From the NCBI GenBank assembly GCA_036936605.1, contig JAUPFV010000005.1, positions 61,958,742 through 62,022,741 of the forward strand: a stretch of 64,000 nucleotides of DNA, in the 5' to 3' direction. Source of the stretch: Limnanthes douglasii subsp. nivea. Its lineage: Eukaryota; Streptophyta; Magnoliopsida; Brassicales; Limnanthaceae. The notes beneath the pieces were generated by a model. That model saw only the letters and a list, made by a program, of their open reading frames with translations, did not search any database and was not told the DNA's origin. Positions 10,334 through 21,972 of the stretch are shown here, piece by piece (positions within the stretch are counted from its first letter, which is position 1; every line of letters begins with the position of its first letter). A program made the translations under genes and the position numbers.

Positions 10334-11276
10334 TCTATTTGTTGATGGTAGTAAAAAGACTTGAGGTTTCGGTAGCAATTTATTTGTCTCAATCAATTTA
10401 TTTCGTTCTTTTTAGATATGTTTCTTGCTTCCATTTTCCATTTTCGAAGATGAAAGATGTTCGTAGGGGGTATCAGTGTCGGCTATATTAGTGTGCCCGT
10501 TCACTCTCTCGTTAGGGTGGATAGGACCAGAACATTGAATTTCCGGAAAGGATTAAATGGTATCGCGTGAGTCATTCGTTCGTGTGTCTATAATAATTTT
10601 GTGCTAGAGTCGGCCTCCTTTCAAAATACCGTGATAGGGTGTTTGGCTCTTGAAATGTAGTACTAGTATTTTGGGAAAATGCAAATTGCTCTATTGGGAA
10701 TGTGAAAAGCTGGTAAAGGCATTCTTTTGGAAATTTCACTATTGCAAGTTCTTTGATGTAAACACATGAATAGCTTGGGACATTATATTTGGATTATTAT
10801 AGAGTTATTGATAGTCATATAAAGAAAGCTTTTGCTTGATTTGCATGCTTTAGTGGAGAATAATTGACTTGGTTTGGCTTGGCTTGAATAGAAATAGAAG
10901 TAAAAGTAGGGATCTTGCTGTTGTTGCCCCCTCCCCTTTTGACAAGATGTTCTGTTTATTTTTTTCTAACACAGAATAAAAACAAATGCTTTTCAGTCGG
11001 TCGGTTACCAACCCATTTGGTCGTCTAATGTAAAGTAAACTAGTTTGATTTGAAACATCACTACATCTAGGTAGGTCAATCACGCTTTTGTTATGCCCAA
11101 TCCTACCAAATTTTTGTAAGATTTTTCTGGAATTTTTCCATCAAGTTACAACCGGGTTATCTATAGTTCAGTTAGCAACAGGGTACAACTAGATTGGACT
11201 ACATTCAGATATTATTAACATTCAGTCGGTGTAATTCATTTTTTTTTTTATTTAATAATCGAGATTTTGTAATCTA
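10334..11276. other. PP2C 3' region and intergenic DNA
   Basis: The 3' UTR probably ends within a few hundred bases of the stop. AT-rich near-upstream signals (for example ataataatttt near 10590) are present but there is no canonical AATAAA. The rest is unremarkable intergenic DNA. Confidence 0.45.
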
Positions 11277-11759
11277 GTTTTCTAAACATAATAAGAGTAG
11301 GTCTCTAACTCTTTTAAAATTATCATTTTGACTCGGTTATTTTGAACGATCAATTATTTTATGGGAATTGCTAAAAAAACGGCCAAAACTACTCCGCGAA
11401 GTCGCATGTTTCTGATTTTCAATATTTACAAATTCGCCACTAGGCAAAAAACCCAAAAAACCCTTTGAAGTCTAATTAATTACAACTCACGTCATTGAGC
11501 ACTTCTAACTACTCCACGAAGTTGCAAACACAATTTCAAACATCCACCATAATCATCTTCTCCAAACTACCTAAAACCTCCAAAATCAACAACCTATTAA
11601 CCCATTTTTTTAAAAACCTCCAAACCTTCAAAACATGGCCGGATGAGAGTCGGAACCACTTCCCATCCGGAGCACTATGGACGCCGAGGAGTTACATTGC
11701 TTAGTCCCCTCTTATTTCTGCGAAAATTCGATATTTTGGAGGAAACCCGTTTTTCATGT

Positions 11760-11905
11760 TCGTCGCCACGCATTGGCGTGGCTGGTGTGTCGTACGCCAT
11801 TGGTGTGGCGCCCGTTGGAATCCACACGCCAACTGATGGCGTGGGCAACCTGCATTTCGCCACACCTGTGGCGAACTCACGATCTTCGGCGCCACACTAA
11901 TGGCG
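11760..11905. repeat. Palindrome-rich CGCCA/TGGCG cluster in the MULE, left side
   Basis: Repeated cgcca...tggcg pairs form several short hairpins, for example cgccacgcattggcgtgg and cgccacacctgtggcg. The cluster is much more GC-rich than its surroundings and matches the style of the right-hand cluster (12960-13250). Several open frames in this stretch are by-products of the palindromes. Confidence 0.7.
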
Positions 11906-12235
11906 AAATCCATTTAACTATTCCGGAATGCCGGTTCAATTGGTTTAACTACTTCTTATGTGTTGCAGGATGTTACACAATGTGAAATTTCGCTTGTTTC
12001 AGACTACGCTTATCATTTCATCATTTCACCACTTAAACTTTGTAATGAATGTAAACTTTGGATGTTTATCTTAAAAACAATCACACTTAAACTTCTTAAT
12101 ATGTCCATTGTATTAAAACATTACACTCTAATCAAAGCATTACATAATTAGAAATACATAAGAAAATAACTTGAAACAAATGATAGATAAGCTAACCCTC
12201 AGTTAGCATTGCACACTTATAAATAAATAAGTATC

Positions 12236-12315
12236 ATGCAATCTGAAACCCAAAATGATACGTATCATACAATCCGAAAGTATCATACAATCCGAAACCC
12301 AAAATGATACGTTTG
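12236..12315. repeat. Short direct repeats
   Basis: caatc(c/t)gaaacccaaaatga is followed by tacgt and repeated after about 55 bp, with a partial third copy between. It lies inside the MULE, 3' of the coding exon. Confidence 0.7.
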
Positions 12316-12390
12316 ATACAAAATATAAATAAAACGATCTCACAGCAAGGTGAGATTAACAACATTACATAGTGAAAATATAATTTCTTA

Positions 12391-12796
12391 CTCGAAACCG
12401 TACATTCTGTTCTCTGGAATATGTCCGAAGTTCGCAATGTCATCTTCTATCGAATCAACCTTACTTTCGATATGATCCAACATATGTCTGGTAACGTAAT
12501 CTGTCCTAAACAGGTTCCAATCAACAAGTGCTACTTGTTGAACTTTGTAAGGCAAGTTGGCCAAAAGCTGAAGTGGTTCAGCTTTCGCACGATTGTACCT
12601 GCTTTTGACTTCTTCACGACTACGTGGAATTGGATTAGGATACTCCAAGCGTCCATAATCATAAAACATCCTACAAACCACTTGATAAAAAAAAAGCATC
12701 GGTCGTATCATCAGACATTGTTTGCTTAACAAACTTCATGGTCTGAAGCAACCGATGGTCTTCGTGATCATTAAAGTCCATACCTAACTCCATAAC
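12391..12796 (-). pseudogene. Coding exon of unknown function inside the MULE
   Basis: On the minus strand a splice-acceptor-like tttctatttacag (12797-12809) is followed by about 40 codons beginning VMELGMDFNDHED. After one frame change at a run of nine Ts (near 12690) about 100 more codons follow, with motifs YGRLEYPNPIPRSREEVKSR and 'DIANFGHIPENRMYGFE' before a TAA. Read across the T-run the composition is protein-like and hydrophilic. I do not recognise the family and it shows no transposase motif. It could be a captured host exon or a MULE-specific accessory protein. A likely first exon lies at 13335-13520. Confidence 0.5.
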
Positions 12797-13006
12797 CTGT
12801 AAATAGAAACGCAAATGTGAAGACGTGCTTGAAAATACTAAAACTCACTTGGATATCTGTTTTTGTTAAAAAAATAGCATAAACACATATGATCGACACC
12901 AACAAACAATATGAAACCGGTCCCGGGCCATTCCAGTAACTGTAGCATCGCAGCGTCATCAATGTGGCGCATAGCCTGATACGAACGCCATACTGATGGC
13001 GTGTGT

Positions 13007-13170
13007 CATGATCCCTACGTCACGCCATGGCGTAGGGTTGGTTCTATACGCCATGGCGAAGGCGTGGGATCCTGGCTATACGCCATCCTGAAGGCGTAAA
13101 ACCAGGATCCCACGCCTTCGCCATGGCGTATGGAACCAACCCTACGCCATGGCGTGGCGTAGGGATCATG
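13007..13170. repeat. Large hairpin, 69-bp arms
   Basis: Left arm 13007-13075 and right arm 13102-13170 are inverted repeats with only about two mismatches, around a 26-bp loop. Smaller hairpins follow at 13171-13195 (ttcttcgcc...ggcgaagaa) and about 13202-13236 (gccatggcagaagctt...aagcttcttccatggc). The motif ACGCCATGGCG recurs. Transcripts across this region would fold strongly. Confidence 0.9.
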
Positions 13171-13334
13171 TTCTTCGCCCCCGTGTGGCGAAGAACATTT
13201 TCGCCATGGCAGAAGCTTTAAGCTTCTTCCATGGCATACCGACAGCCCAAAAACCCGCATTTTCTACCGATCTAGTCTAACTAAACCTAACTAAACCTAA
13301 CTAACCTATCTAACAACAATGAAATGAACTTACA

Positions 13335-13520
13335 ATAATTTTCGATTCCGAAAATCTCGCCCGTCTCCTTCCTGTTACGCCGACAAGAATTTCCGGTCAC
13401 GATTTCGGTTTGGATGGGTGCCGGTGGGTGTGGAAGAGTTGCCGAGAGAGAGGTGGGTTTCGGTTTAGGGGAGGGTTACGGTCTAGGGGTGGGTAGAGAG
13501 GGTGGGTAGATAAATGTAGT
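13335..13520 (-). other. C-rich leader-like segment ending in a splice donor
   Basis: On the minus strand 13520-13335 is pyrimidine- and C-rich, unlike its AT-rich surroundings. It ends in a donor-like ATT|GTAAGTTC at about 13334. It could be the first exon of the minus-strand transcript whose later exon lies at 12796-12391. No start codon assignment is secure. Confidence 0.35.
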
Positions 13521-13980
13521 TTTAATTTATTTTTGTTTTAGTTTTTAGATTAGGTTAATTTAATTTAATTTAAGTTAGGTTAGAGTTAATTTAGGTTTAG
13601 GTTTTTTTAGTTTAATTTAGCTTAGGTTAGTATTAATTTTTAGTTATAATTGTAGTTATAATTGTTATAATTTTTTTAGAGAGAAGGTAGAGCAAAGTTA
13701 GAGAATTTGAGTTTTTTTTTGAAATTATGATAACTTCGCGGAGTAAATTTGACTATTTATACGATTTCGTAAGGGTAAAATCGTCAAACAAAATAACTTC
13801 ACGGAGTAGTTTTTAAAAAAAATTATAAGCGACTTTGCGGAGTAATTTTGGCCGTTTTTTTAGCAATTCCCTTATTTTATTTCATTGATGTCGTTCATGG
13901 CAACTGTTTGCCATTCAAAAGATAAAAAAAAAAACGTGGAAAATTAAAAGACCTACTCTTATTATGTTTAGAAAAGCTAA

Positions 13981-14985
13981 ATCTAATGTTCTACCATAAT
14001 TCACATTTTGGGCCTATGGTCATGTTGTCGACCTAGAAATAGTTTCAGTTGTTGCGATGAGACAACAAATGCATAATCTACAACAAACCTTTGTAACGTT
14101 TCGACTGACTTAGTTCAACAATATCATCCACCAACCCATCACTCGCCACAATGAGAACACAAAAAATACCTCTCCAAAAAGGAAGTTTTAAGGGACAAAC
14201 ATTTCAGGATCACTAGATAGTGTGAATAATCACTAGAGGGGCACGCTCACATGAATAATTATTTCTTGCGAAATAAATCACATCGCTCACCTTGAGGGTC
14301 CAACAAATAAGCCAGACTCCTGTTCATTTTTACCGAAGTATTTTCCCTTCTACCATATTCCACGACTTGAAATTGATAATAGAACCCCACAAGGATGCAG
14401 TAGTCCTCACCGCCAAACTCAATGATGCCAAAGTTACATTAGGATCAATATAAGTAGCTCTACAAATATTATTTAAAAAAAAGCTTTGATCAAATATGAG
14501 ACATATCACCCATATCGTCCTTTACAAGATTTATAACGAGTTCCAAATGAACCGAAACCTTAGTTCTTGGTGAACTAAAATTAGACTTCATTTTGGGACA
14601 AAAAGAGTACAATGAGAAAGTATAGTGCCTAGTAGACAACCTTTTGTCGTGCACCACTATCTTTTTGGCATCTTCGGCTCAACAAAATGCATGAAATTTT
14701 GTTTAAAATGAATCAATACCTAAGATATGTCATCAACAAAAGGATCCTGTAATTTACGATAATCACCGCGTAGTAAAATATTATATAATACTTCAATTAC
14801 TCATCACAAATAACAATTAAATGAGGTTTCCATAATTTTAAATAATATACACGATTTGATGGAGACCTCTCGAATAATCATATATTATTAGCCTACATTA
14901 CATACAAATGCCAAGTTATTCTGTAACGTTACGATACATGTTAACGGTTCGCTAACTTGATTAAAGTTATAATGCTACTCATGAA
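13981..14985. other. AT-rich DNA without identifiable genes
   Basis: Nothing specific is seen. It may be the eroded upstream part of the gypsy remnant that follows, but no gag, protease or RT motif can be read. Confidence 0.4.
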
Positions 14986-14989
14986 GTCA

Positions 14990-15670
14990 ATATCTGAAAT
15001 TGTTCATTTTCACTTGTGGGGCTTGAACATAGTGGCACCCATTCCAAAAGAATCAGGGGATTGATAGTATCTTATAGTGATAATATAGTATTTCATCAAG
15101 TGGGTGGAGACAAAATAATTTGTATCAATCCAATCTAAATAAAGTTACACATTCCATCAGAACAAATAGTTCTTGTATGTACGGGGTCCTTAAGGTCATA
15201 AAATCTAATAATGAGTTGCAATTCCATAACGAGGAACTAGTTTTGTTTTGAAAAACCATAATGATTCAACATAATCTCTCAACACTCTTCCACCCTTAAG
15301 AAAATGGGACAAGTTGAGGTGGCTAACCAAACCCTCGTAGATGAGATACACCACCACCTTGAAGGTTATGAAGGGATATTACATGAGTTCCTTCTGACTA
15401 TTATTTTCTTAACAAACCACCCAAAAGAACACAATAGGGAAAACTTCGTTCACTTTGGTCTATGGAATGGAGGACGTGGTCGCAATATTAATATTTTTTA
15501 CCTTCCTTTAGAATTTCCAATTAATATGAAATAATAAACAAGAACATTCTTAGAGCCAAACTAGACTTGGTCGAAGAAAAATAAATCAAACTACATCTCT
15601 TAATAGGGAAATATCAAATGCTAATGTGAAACATGTACAATTCTGAGATTCGTTTATGTGAAATCCATGT
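14990..15670 (+). pseudogene. Ty3/gypsy integrase remnant
   Basis: Scattered frames give, in order, WGLNIVAPIPKESG (about 15017-15058; integrase WGLDIVGPLP), a damaged equivalent of TDNGPQF near 15200-15240 (SNNELQFHNEEL), and GQVEVANQTL at 15307-15336 (usual NGQVEVANRTL, with the catalytic Glu). A stretch resembling the KYYN..V integrase tail follows. The order fits one integrase broken by several frameshifts. No LTRs could be assigned, so the limits of the parent element are unknown. Confidence 0.65.
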
Positions 15671-18600
15671 ATGGAAGAAATTATTTAAAAATCTATTCCT
15701 GCGCACAAAACAATAAACCTTTAACAAACTGGGTTCAAATTTTTAATAATTTTACACAATAGCTATTTAACTTAAGTCAGGAACTCACAAGATTATGGAT
15801 GCATACAGACATCCTCTACCACATACATGAAATGTGAAGTCTTTTAAACTTTATGATTTCTAAGAGTATATTCTCTAAGTATGGTTTATATTTGTAAACA
15901 TTTTTACTTTTACAACATTTTTATGTAGTATCTGTGTGCTCTTTTCTACTACAAATACACTAGTATGTTTTGATAGAGCACTTTATTAATAATGAATTTT
16001 GATGTCGTATTAATTTATACATTTTTATAGTTTTGTAATATAGAATTTAAGGAGCATGGCTTCAGAGCCAGAGCATTAATGTGCAAAATGACTTCTGAGG
16101 CGGAGCACCAATATGTTAATACTTCTAAGCCATGTTTTCTAAATAAAACACCTAACCTTTAAATTTGAGATTGATCATCTGAATAGAGATATAACACACT
16201 TTTTGTTGTGTGAAAATATATAAAAATAATCCAAATATAACTGAGCTAAACTACATTTCTCTAATGGACGAGCAACTAAAATACTTGTTTGAAATAAATG
16301 AACAAGTAAAACAATGTATATATATACATCCAGAATGTAAACTTAACACATGTATGTTTGAAAAGCACGCAATGCCAAAGTTCTCTCTTAAAAAGTGAGC
16401 CAAACCCTTATTTGGTATCAAAATTATAAAACTATCCAACAATAATATGATAAAAATATCATTAAAAAAAGCACGGTAACATAAGATATTGTTAATGCAA
16501 ATTCAACGATAATCGAATTAAAGTCTTACAAATAATCCAAACTTGCCTCAACTCGCGGACTTTAGTACTGAGAGGTTAAACACGTTCATGCATTCAATTA
16601 AAAATAGCCCAACTCTTTGGGAATCTACATCACTAGTTTGATAGAAACTCTAGATGAAAGAACCCCTAAGGTAATATTGTCCATATGAGGCAGAACACTA
16701 TCTCTGGAGACACTCCCGGGTAGATAAACTAATGATTCCAAAAAGTCATCCAGTGAAAGCTCGGGTGTTGGTACCACATGTTTTACCATCACCTCGTGTA
16801 GAACTAAAATCACAAAATATTCACCCCCTCACCAGAGTTGTAAATTCCTATAGCAAGCATATGAGGAAGAATTACCTCGAATGGTCATTGCTCAGCGATA
16901 CCAACTCTCAGAAAATCTTCATCTACGTCGGGCATGAGATTATAAATTTGAAACATTGGATTTTTCTTTGCCTTTAGTATATGCTCTAATTTTTTTAACC
17001 CACAAATTTTGATTTACTTCCTCTATTTTCTTGGACCCCGAAGAAGAATGACCTGTAAAAAAACATATGAAACAAATCTATAAAAAATATATAAGGAATA
17101 TATAACCTCATACCTAAATATCAATTTGATTCTTAGAGTTGTTAAGTCAATAACATGACGTCTTGAACTCGCGGTTTAGTCTCAAAATGATGTCATCATT
17201 TAGAAAATAATTTCTCATATTTTCAACGTTGGAGTACTTACCTTTAGTGGGGGAGTTACATAGGGATTAGTTGGTCAGGTTGCTAGGTTCACACAACTAC
17301 TCATTCTATCCACAATATGCTTCTTGTAAGCATACCATCCGCTGGATCTATTTCACTTTTTCGTATTGGCCACAAACACCAAATTATGGGTGGCCCCGAC
17401 ATCCATGTCTCACTGCAACTCCAAAGCATACACGTTATTCAATCCTTCTAGACCTTGGTTCTTTCTCAAAATTTTAGTGTTTGAATTAAAATAATTTTTC
17501 CTTTCCTTTACACCATTATTCTTTTGGGAACGGGAAAAAAAAGTAGTAGTTACCCCCTATATATCATCTAATCTTAAAATACTTTCTACAATTACCACGT
17601 CCACCAAAAGCCAATAACCTACGCAACTAAACTTTCAAGATATGAATAGGTTATGGTAGGATCTATCTCAAATTTTCTGACAGTTAAGCTTAAATAATGG
17701 ATTCATCGACTTCTTAACTTGTCTATGTTTTTAAAATCACAAAGCACACTTTACACAAATGAAAAAAAAAGCATGGCCATAATGCAAACATGTTGGCACA
17801 AACAATATCAAAGTGAAAACTTATGTATTATTGACCAATCTCCACTAGTAGTTTCATGTCTAATGCTTTTGTCCATTTCTCACTTTTCACTTTTATAACT
17901 ATTAGTTGAATCTGGAAGATCAGTTACTACTTAACATGAGCGAGAAAACTATAATTTTAAAAATAGATTTCGTTTAATCAACTTATTTGAGCTAAAATGA
18001 GAAATGTAAAAATACGATACTTGACATAGTCGATACAATAGTTATAACTATGAGAAACATCCAACTAGAAGAGCTAATTGGTAGGGACACATATCAGTTA
18101 ATTAAAAAAAAGTAAAATAGCACGAAGTGTAGTAGAAAATGATCTCCCATTTCGAGTACCACAATAAATAAAACTATTTCAAACTAAAAATGGTCTGTTT
18201 CGGTCTTTTCTTCCACATGAAGCCTTATAACCATACTTTATAGAAGTATCCACCACGCCTATAAATGATGTAATTAGTCATATTTTATTATCTTATGATG
18301 CTTATCATAATCTTTAACTTGAGTGAAACATTAAAAGTTCATATTAACCTTCTTTAGAGTTGGAATCGCATTCTTAAAAATACTCGTTGGTGGTTGGAAA
18401 CAACCTTGGAGGGCAGCATACAACCAATTGATGTGAACGCCTTCACATTGAACTATTCAATGAGCCACTGCCCTAGAAATTATGTAAACCCATTTTTCGT
18501 TATCCTATAGTTTTTAGAATCTGAACTTACAACATGCTTTTGAGGAATTTACATTACGTGGGGAGAAGAAAACAAGAGTTATGGGGAAAGAAAGAAAAAT

Positions 18601-19344
18601 CAAAGTTTGCAAAAATAAGAGGTAGAGATAATAAAATGTAAAATAAACCAAGTATTGGTTTCCATAATAAATGAGTCGTACATATGGAAATGTAGCCCCA
18701 CCGTTGACCAAAAAACCCAGGAAAGCAATGCTATACATAAAACACATATCGATATTTATTCTGGATAACCGTTATTTTCATTAGCAACCTTTTCACTTTT
18801 CCAAATGTAATGATCACACACATGATTCTCTTATTCCTCGTAACAGTATTTAATTAGCTAGTAAAGGACCATTTCCCACTTGATTTTCAGTTACGAGCTC
18901 GGGTAATCCTAAAACACTTGTATGACCTTTTAATTTTCTAATAGTACTAATTATATTGTGAAGGCTACATACTTATGTAAAATTACCAACAACTATTTAA
19001 CTTAAGATAGAATATTAATTACTATAAGCGTTTTCTACCTACTTATGTACTATTTTATCTTCTGCAAAATTAAGCTTTCTTCCTCCAAAGGCCAACAAAG
19101 ATTTTTTAACGAGACAAAAATTAGGTCAGTCATGAACATAACTCTCTAGATTCATGAGTATGACTATAGGTAACTAGGCCAAATAGAGGGTAAGAATGAT
19201 ACAATGTAAAATTTAGGAACTAAAAAGATCAACCTTGTAACTACACCGAATCTTTGGGTCTTAACTATGCTTTCTATTCAACTCAAAGTTGAAAGGCTTG
19301 ACTATTCAGCTAAACTCTCAACCTACATTTTAAGGACTCAAAAT
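15671..19344. other. Long AT-rich stretch without identifiable genes
   Basis: Short open frames occur (for example 16210-16398, 16732-16977, 17271-17477, and 18747-18514 on the minus strand). None shows a known motif, splice signals or a conserved neighbour, so none is called. The sequence is probably eroded repeat DNA. Confidence 0.5.
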
Positions 19345-19770
19345 AACGAGGTATAAATAAAGCATTAATTTGACTTTACATGGATTGTTGATCATAATTT
19401 TATACTTCTCTTTCACTCCATTCACAACGAATAAAAATGATGATGTTAAAGGTTAAAATGTAACTCAGTCTAACCTCATCTACAAAGAGTAAAGTTAAGT
19501 AAATAATCTCTTAGCAACATTATTAAACGAGATATAAACAAAACAACAATTCGAATACATGAACTACTTAATATAAATTGCACTCCTTTCTCACTTTACC
19601 GTAATGACTAAAAGGGATATTGTTAAGGGTTAAATGTAATTCATCATAACCTAACATACGAAGGGTAAACTTACATAATTTTTTCCACTAGTATCTAGTA
19701 AACAAAATATAAACAAGACAATAATTCGGCTTTGCATGGATTGTTGGGCATAATTTTGTACTTCTCCTAA
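19345..19770. repeat. Tandem repeat, period about 178 bp
   Basis: Units begin aacga(g)ntataaa at 19345, 19526 and 19701 (spacing 181 and 175). They share 'cattgattt..atggattgttg', 'tcactttac', 'gttaaaggttaaaatgtaa' and 'gggtaaacttacataat'-like words. Two full copies and one partial copy are visible, diverged by perhaps a quarter. Confidence 0.7.
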
Positions 19771-20149
19771 GTACGAAGCTCAATTCTGGAGATATTATCT
19801 GAAACATTCGCAATATGACCAATGAATTTCAATCTGCTAATAGTAATATGCACATCATCTAATGTGATGATCATTTCACTGAATCAAATATAATATATGG
19901 TTCGTCCATTTACCATTGGTATGGAAACAAGTGACTTCCTACTAAAAATTAGCTAAATCGATAAACTTCCAAAATAGCATCACATCCAAAGATGCATGTA
20001 CTCGCTTCTGATGTATAAGAATCCATGATCTCAACCTTTTATAATGAGCGTCTAAGCATATAATTCTCTCATACAACATAAATAAAATAATATTCAAGAT
20101 GTTAGAAAATATTTTGCAACTCACAATACAATATATTTCCAAATTTAAT

Positions 20150-20387
20150 ATAATACTATCTTTGCAAGTTTAGTATACCATGTTTTGCAACTTAAAATTT
20201 CGTAAGAATAAATATGGATTTCTCACAATTATAATATATCATAATTTGAAACTTAACATTTAGAAGAAAAATATAATGTTATGTTTCAGAAATTTAATAT
20301 ACCATGTTTCGTAATTTATTATTTCACAAAAAAATATTTATCAAGTTCAGCAAATTTAATATATTAGACTTTTCAAGTTAATATTTT

Positions 20388-20433
<46 letters not shown>

Positions 20434-20600
20434 CTAATTTTTGAAATTTAAATATATCGTGTTTCACAATTTAACTGTTTGCGTGAGCGTGATATATAAT
20501 GCTCTATTTTGTAGATTTAATATACTATATTTTACAATTTATCGTTTAAAAAGTAATACTATATTCTGTAAGTTTAATATATTATATTCGATGACTCTAA
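20150..20600. repeat. Degenerate array of about 60-bp units
   Basis: Variants of 'aatttaatataccatgtttc' then 'caatttaa.atttca..aaaatat' repeat roughly every 55-65 bp, about seven times. An (AT)n run lies in the middle. Similar words recur at 21180-21345, so the array may once have been larger. Confidence 0.6.
20391..20431. repeat. (AT)n microsatellite
   Basis: About 40 bp of alternating AT inside the ~60-bp array. Confidence 0.95.
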
Positions 20601-20880
20601 CTATTATAAAAATTTGCTACTATAAAATGATAAAATTAAATAAAATTATACTATCCGAAGATAATATGTAACAATATTTATATATTCTTTTATGTTATTA
20701 AAATATAGATTTAATATTACCTAACTATTCCATAGTTCGTAAACTATATATTTTTTTGAAACTCATAAATAACCGAGATATTCAATTAGAAGAGAGAGTC
20801 ACCTTTTTCATGTTTTATACGATATCTTCCGTCGAAATGGTTCACTTAACCAATTCACGAGGTGCATAAGAACCTCATTC

Positions 20881-21008
20881 TCGTTAAGGTACATGATCAC
20901 TTTAACCGATCTATAATACTAAAACAATCATATTAACTCCAAAATCGTTAAGGTACATGATCACTTTAACCGATCTATAATACTAAAACAATCATATTAA
21001 CTCCAAAA
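20881..21008. repeat. Perfect 64-bp tandem duplication
   Basis: tcgttaaggtacatgatcac and the next 44 bp occur at 20881-20944 and again at 20945-21008 without differences that I can see, so the event is very recent. Confidence 0.95.
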
Positions 21009-21545
21009 TAGCCAAACATATTTAAATTGCTAATTTATCTTTGGTTATCATTTTGTAAATAAGAGCGCAACTGATTTTGCGAGCTTAGTTTGTTTAACAT
21101 TCTAAAACTTATATATTTTATAAATCTTAAAAATATTATACCTCGAAAATCTATTTATCTTAATATTTTAAGGATTTAAGATTTGCAAGTTCTTATATTC
21201 ATGTTTCGCTATTCAAAATTTACAAATCAAGCATATCATTTCGTAATTATAATACACACTAGTTTGTAAATTAAATACACCATATTTCGTTTTAATTGTA
21301 TTATGTTTTACAACTTATATATACATTGTGTTGCAAATTTCCTTTAAATATCAATAAAGAAATTCGGCACCCTCTTGCGAATTTATCACGTTCTTTGTTC
21401 ATAACTAATTTTTTTGTTATTTTTTTATTAGATTTTTAGCAAAGTTATCATGATTTATCCCAATTACTTACATCTCATTCGACGGTTGTAATCACTCGTA
21501 TGTGATCTAAAAACTATTTTTGACACCACATATAATTAATCTAAC

Positions 21546-21546
<1 letters not shown>

Positions 21547-21609
<63 letters not shown>
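21547..21609. repeat. (AT)n microsatellite
   Basis: About 62 bp of alternating AT. Confidence 0.97.
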
Positions 21610-21612
<3 letters not shown>

Positions 21613-21821
21613 AAATATGAATTTGATTTAGATTTTTTAAAATCAATTTTTATGTGTTAAAAGGGGCTAAATTTAAAAAATCTAAGTATAATTTTATTTT
21701 TTTAATTTGGTCGGATGATTGAAAACGAACCTTAAAATTCAAATCAAGTTATATTATATAGAGGATGAAGAGAGTTGCCCCCAAAGGATGAAGAGAGTTG
21801 CCCCAAGAGAGTTGACTTCAA

Positions 21822-21972
21822 GGGGCTAGCCGAGTTGGTTGAGTATGGTGTGCTCATGACCAAAGGTCATGAATTCGAGTCCCTCTACATACGCTTTCTC
21901 GGCTGAGGCTGTCACGTATACATTCATTGCACTATTAGTAGCGGCTGCGGGTTTCCTCTAAAAAAAGAAAAA
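21822..21972 (+). mobile_element. tRNA-derived SINE, copy 3
   Basis: Starts GGGGCTAGCCGAGTTGGTTG (A box within) and has a B box ATTCGAGTCCC near 21872-21882. It ends 'gcggctgcgggtttcctcta' followed by an A-rich tail. It belongs to the same family as the two copies at 5.9-6.4 kb and shows the plus-strand form of the tail found in the 97-bp tandem repeats. A short duplicated segment (gaggatgaagagagttgccc type) precedes it at 21760-21810. Confidence 0.85.

Larger units (their letters stand above)
11363..13871. mobile_element. Mutator-like element (MULE) with 9-bp target duplication
   Basis: Terminal inverted repeats of ~45 bp start GGGAATTGCTAAAAAAACGG at 11363, with the complement ending at 13871. 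TTATTTTAT directly flanks both ends (11354-11362 and 13872-13880). A 9-bp duplication and TIRs beginning with G are characteristic of MULEs. The 2509-bp interior has no recognisable transposase. It has GC-rich palindromic clusters near both ends and a minus-strand coding exon, so it is probably a non-autonomous, possibly gene-capturing element. Confidence 0.85.
11277..13977. mobile_element. Stowaway-like MITE (about 183 bp) split by a MULE
   Basis: A ~28-bp inverted repeat, gttttctaaacataataaga and onward, lies at 11277-11305, with its complement at 13949-13977, and TA flanks both outer ends (11275-11276 and 13978-13979). Without the 2.5-kb insertion between them the unit is about 183 bp. TIRs, TA duplication and size fit a Tc1/mariner-derived MITE. 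It has no coding capacity. Confidence 0.75.

Noticed and set aside
11643..11985. Four overlapping frames of 60-100 codons in the MULE
   Set aside because: They come from the GC-rich palindromic cluster, which is open on both strands; no protein motif is seen.
13015..13260. 81-codon minus-strand frame
   Set aside because: It lies across the large hairpin; its apparent repeats are the inverted repeat.
13276..13625. Telomere-like words (ctaaacctaa and ttaggtttagg) on both sides of 13500
   Set aside because: The repeats are irregular, not the plant CCCTAAA heptamer, only a few units long and inside the MULE. This is not a telomere or interstitial telomeric array.
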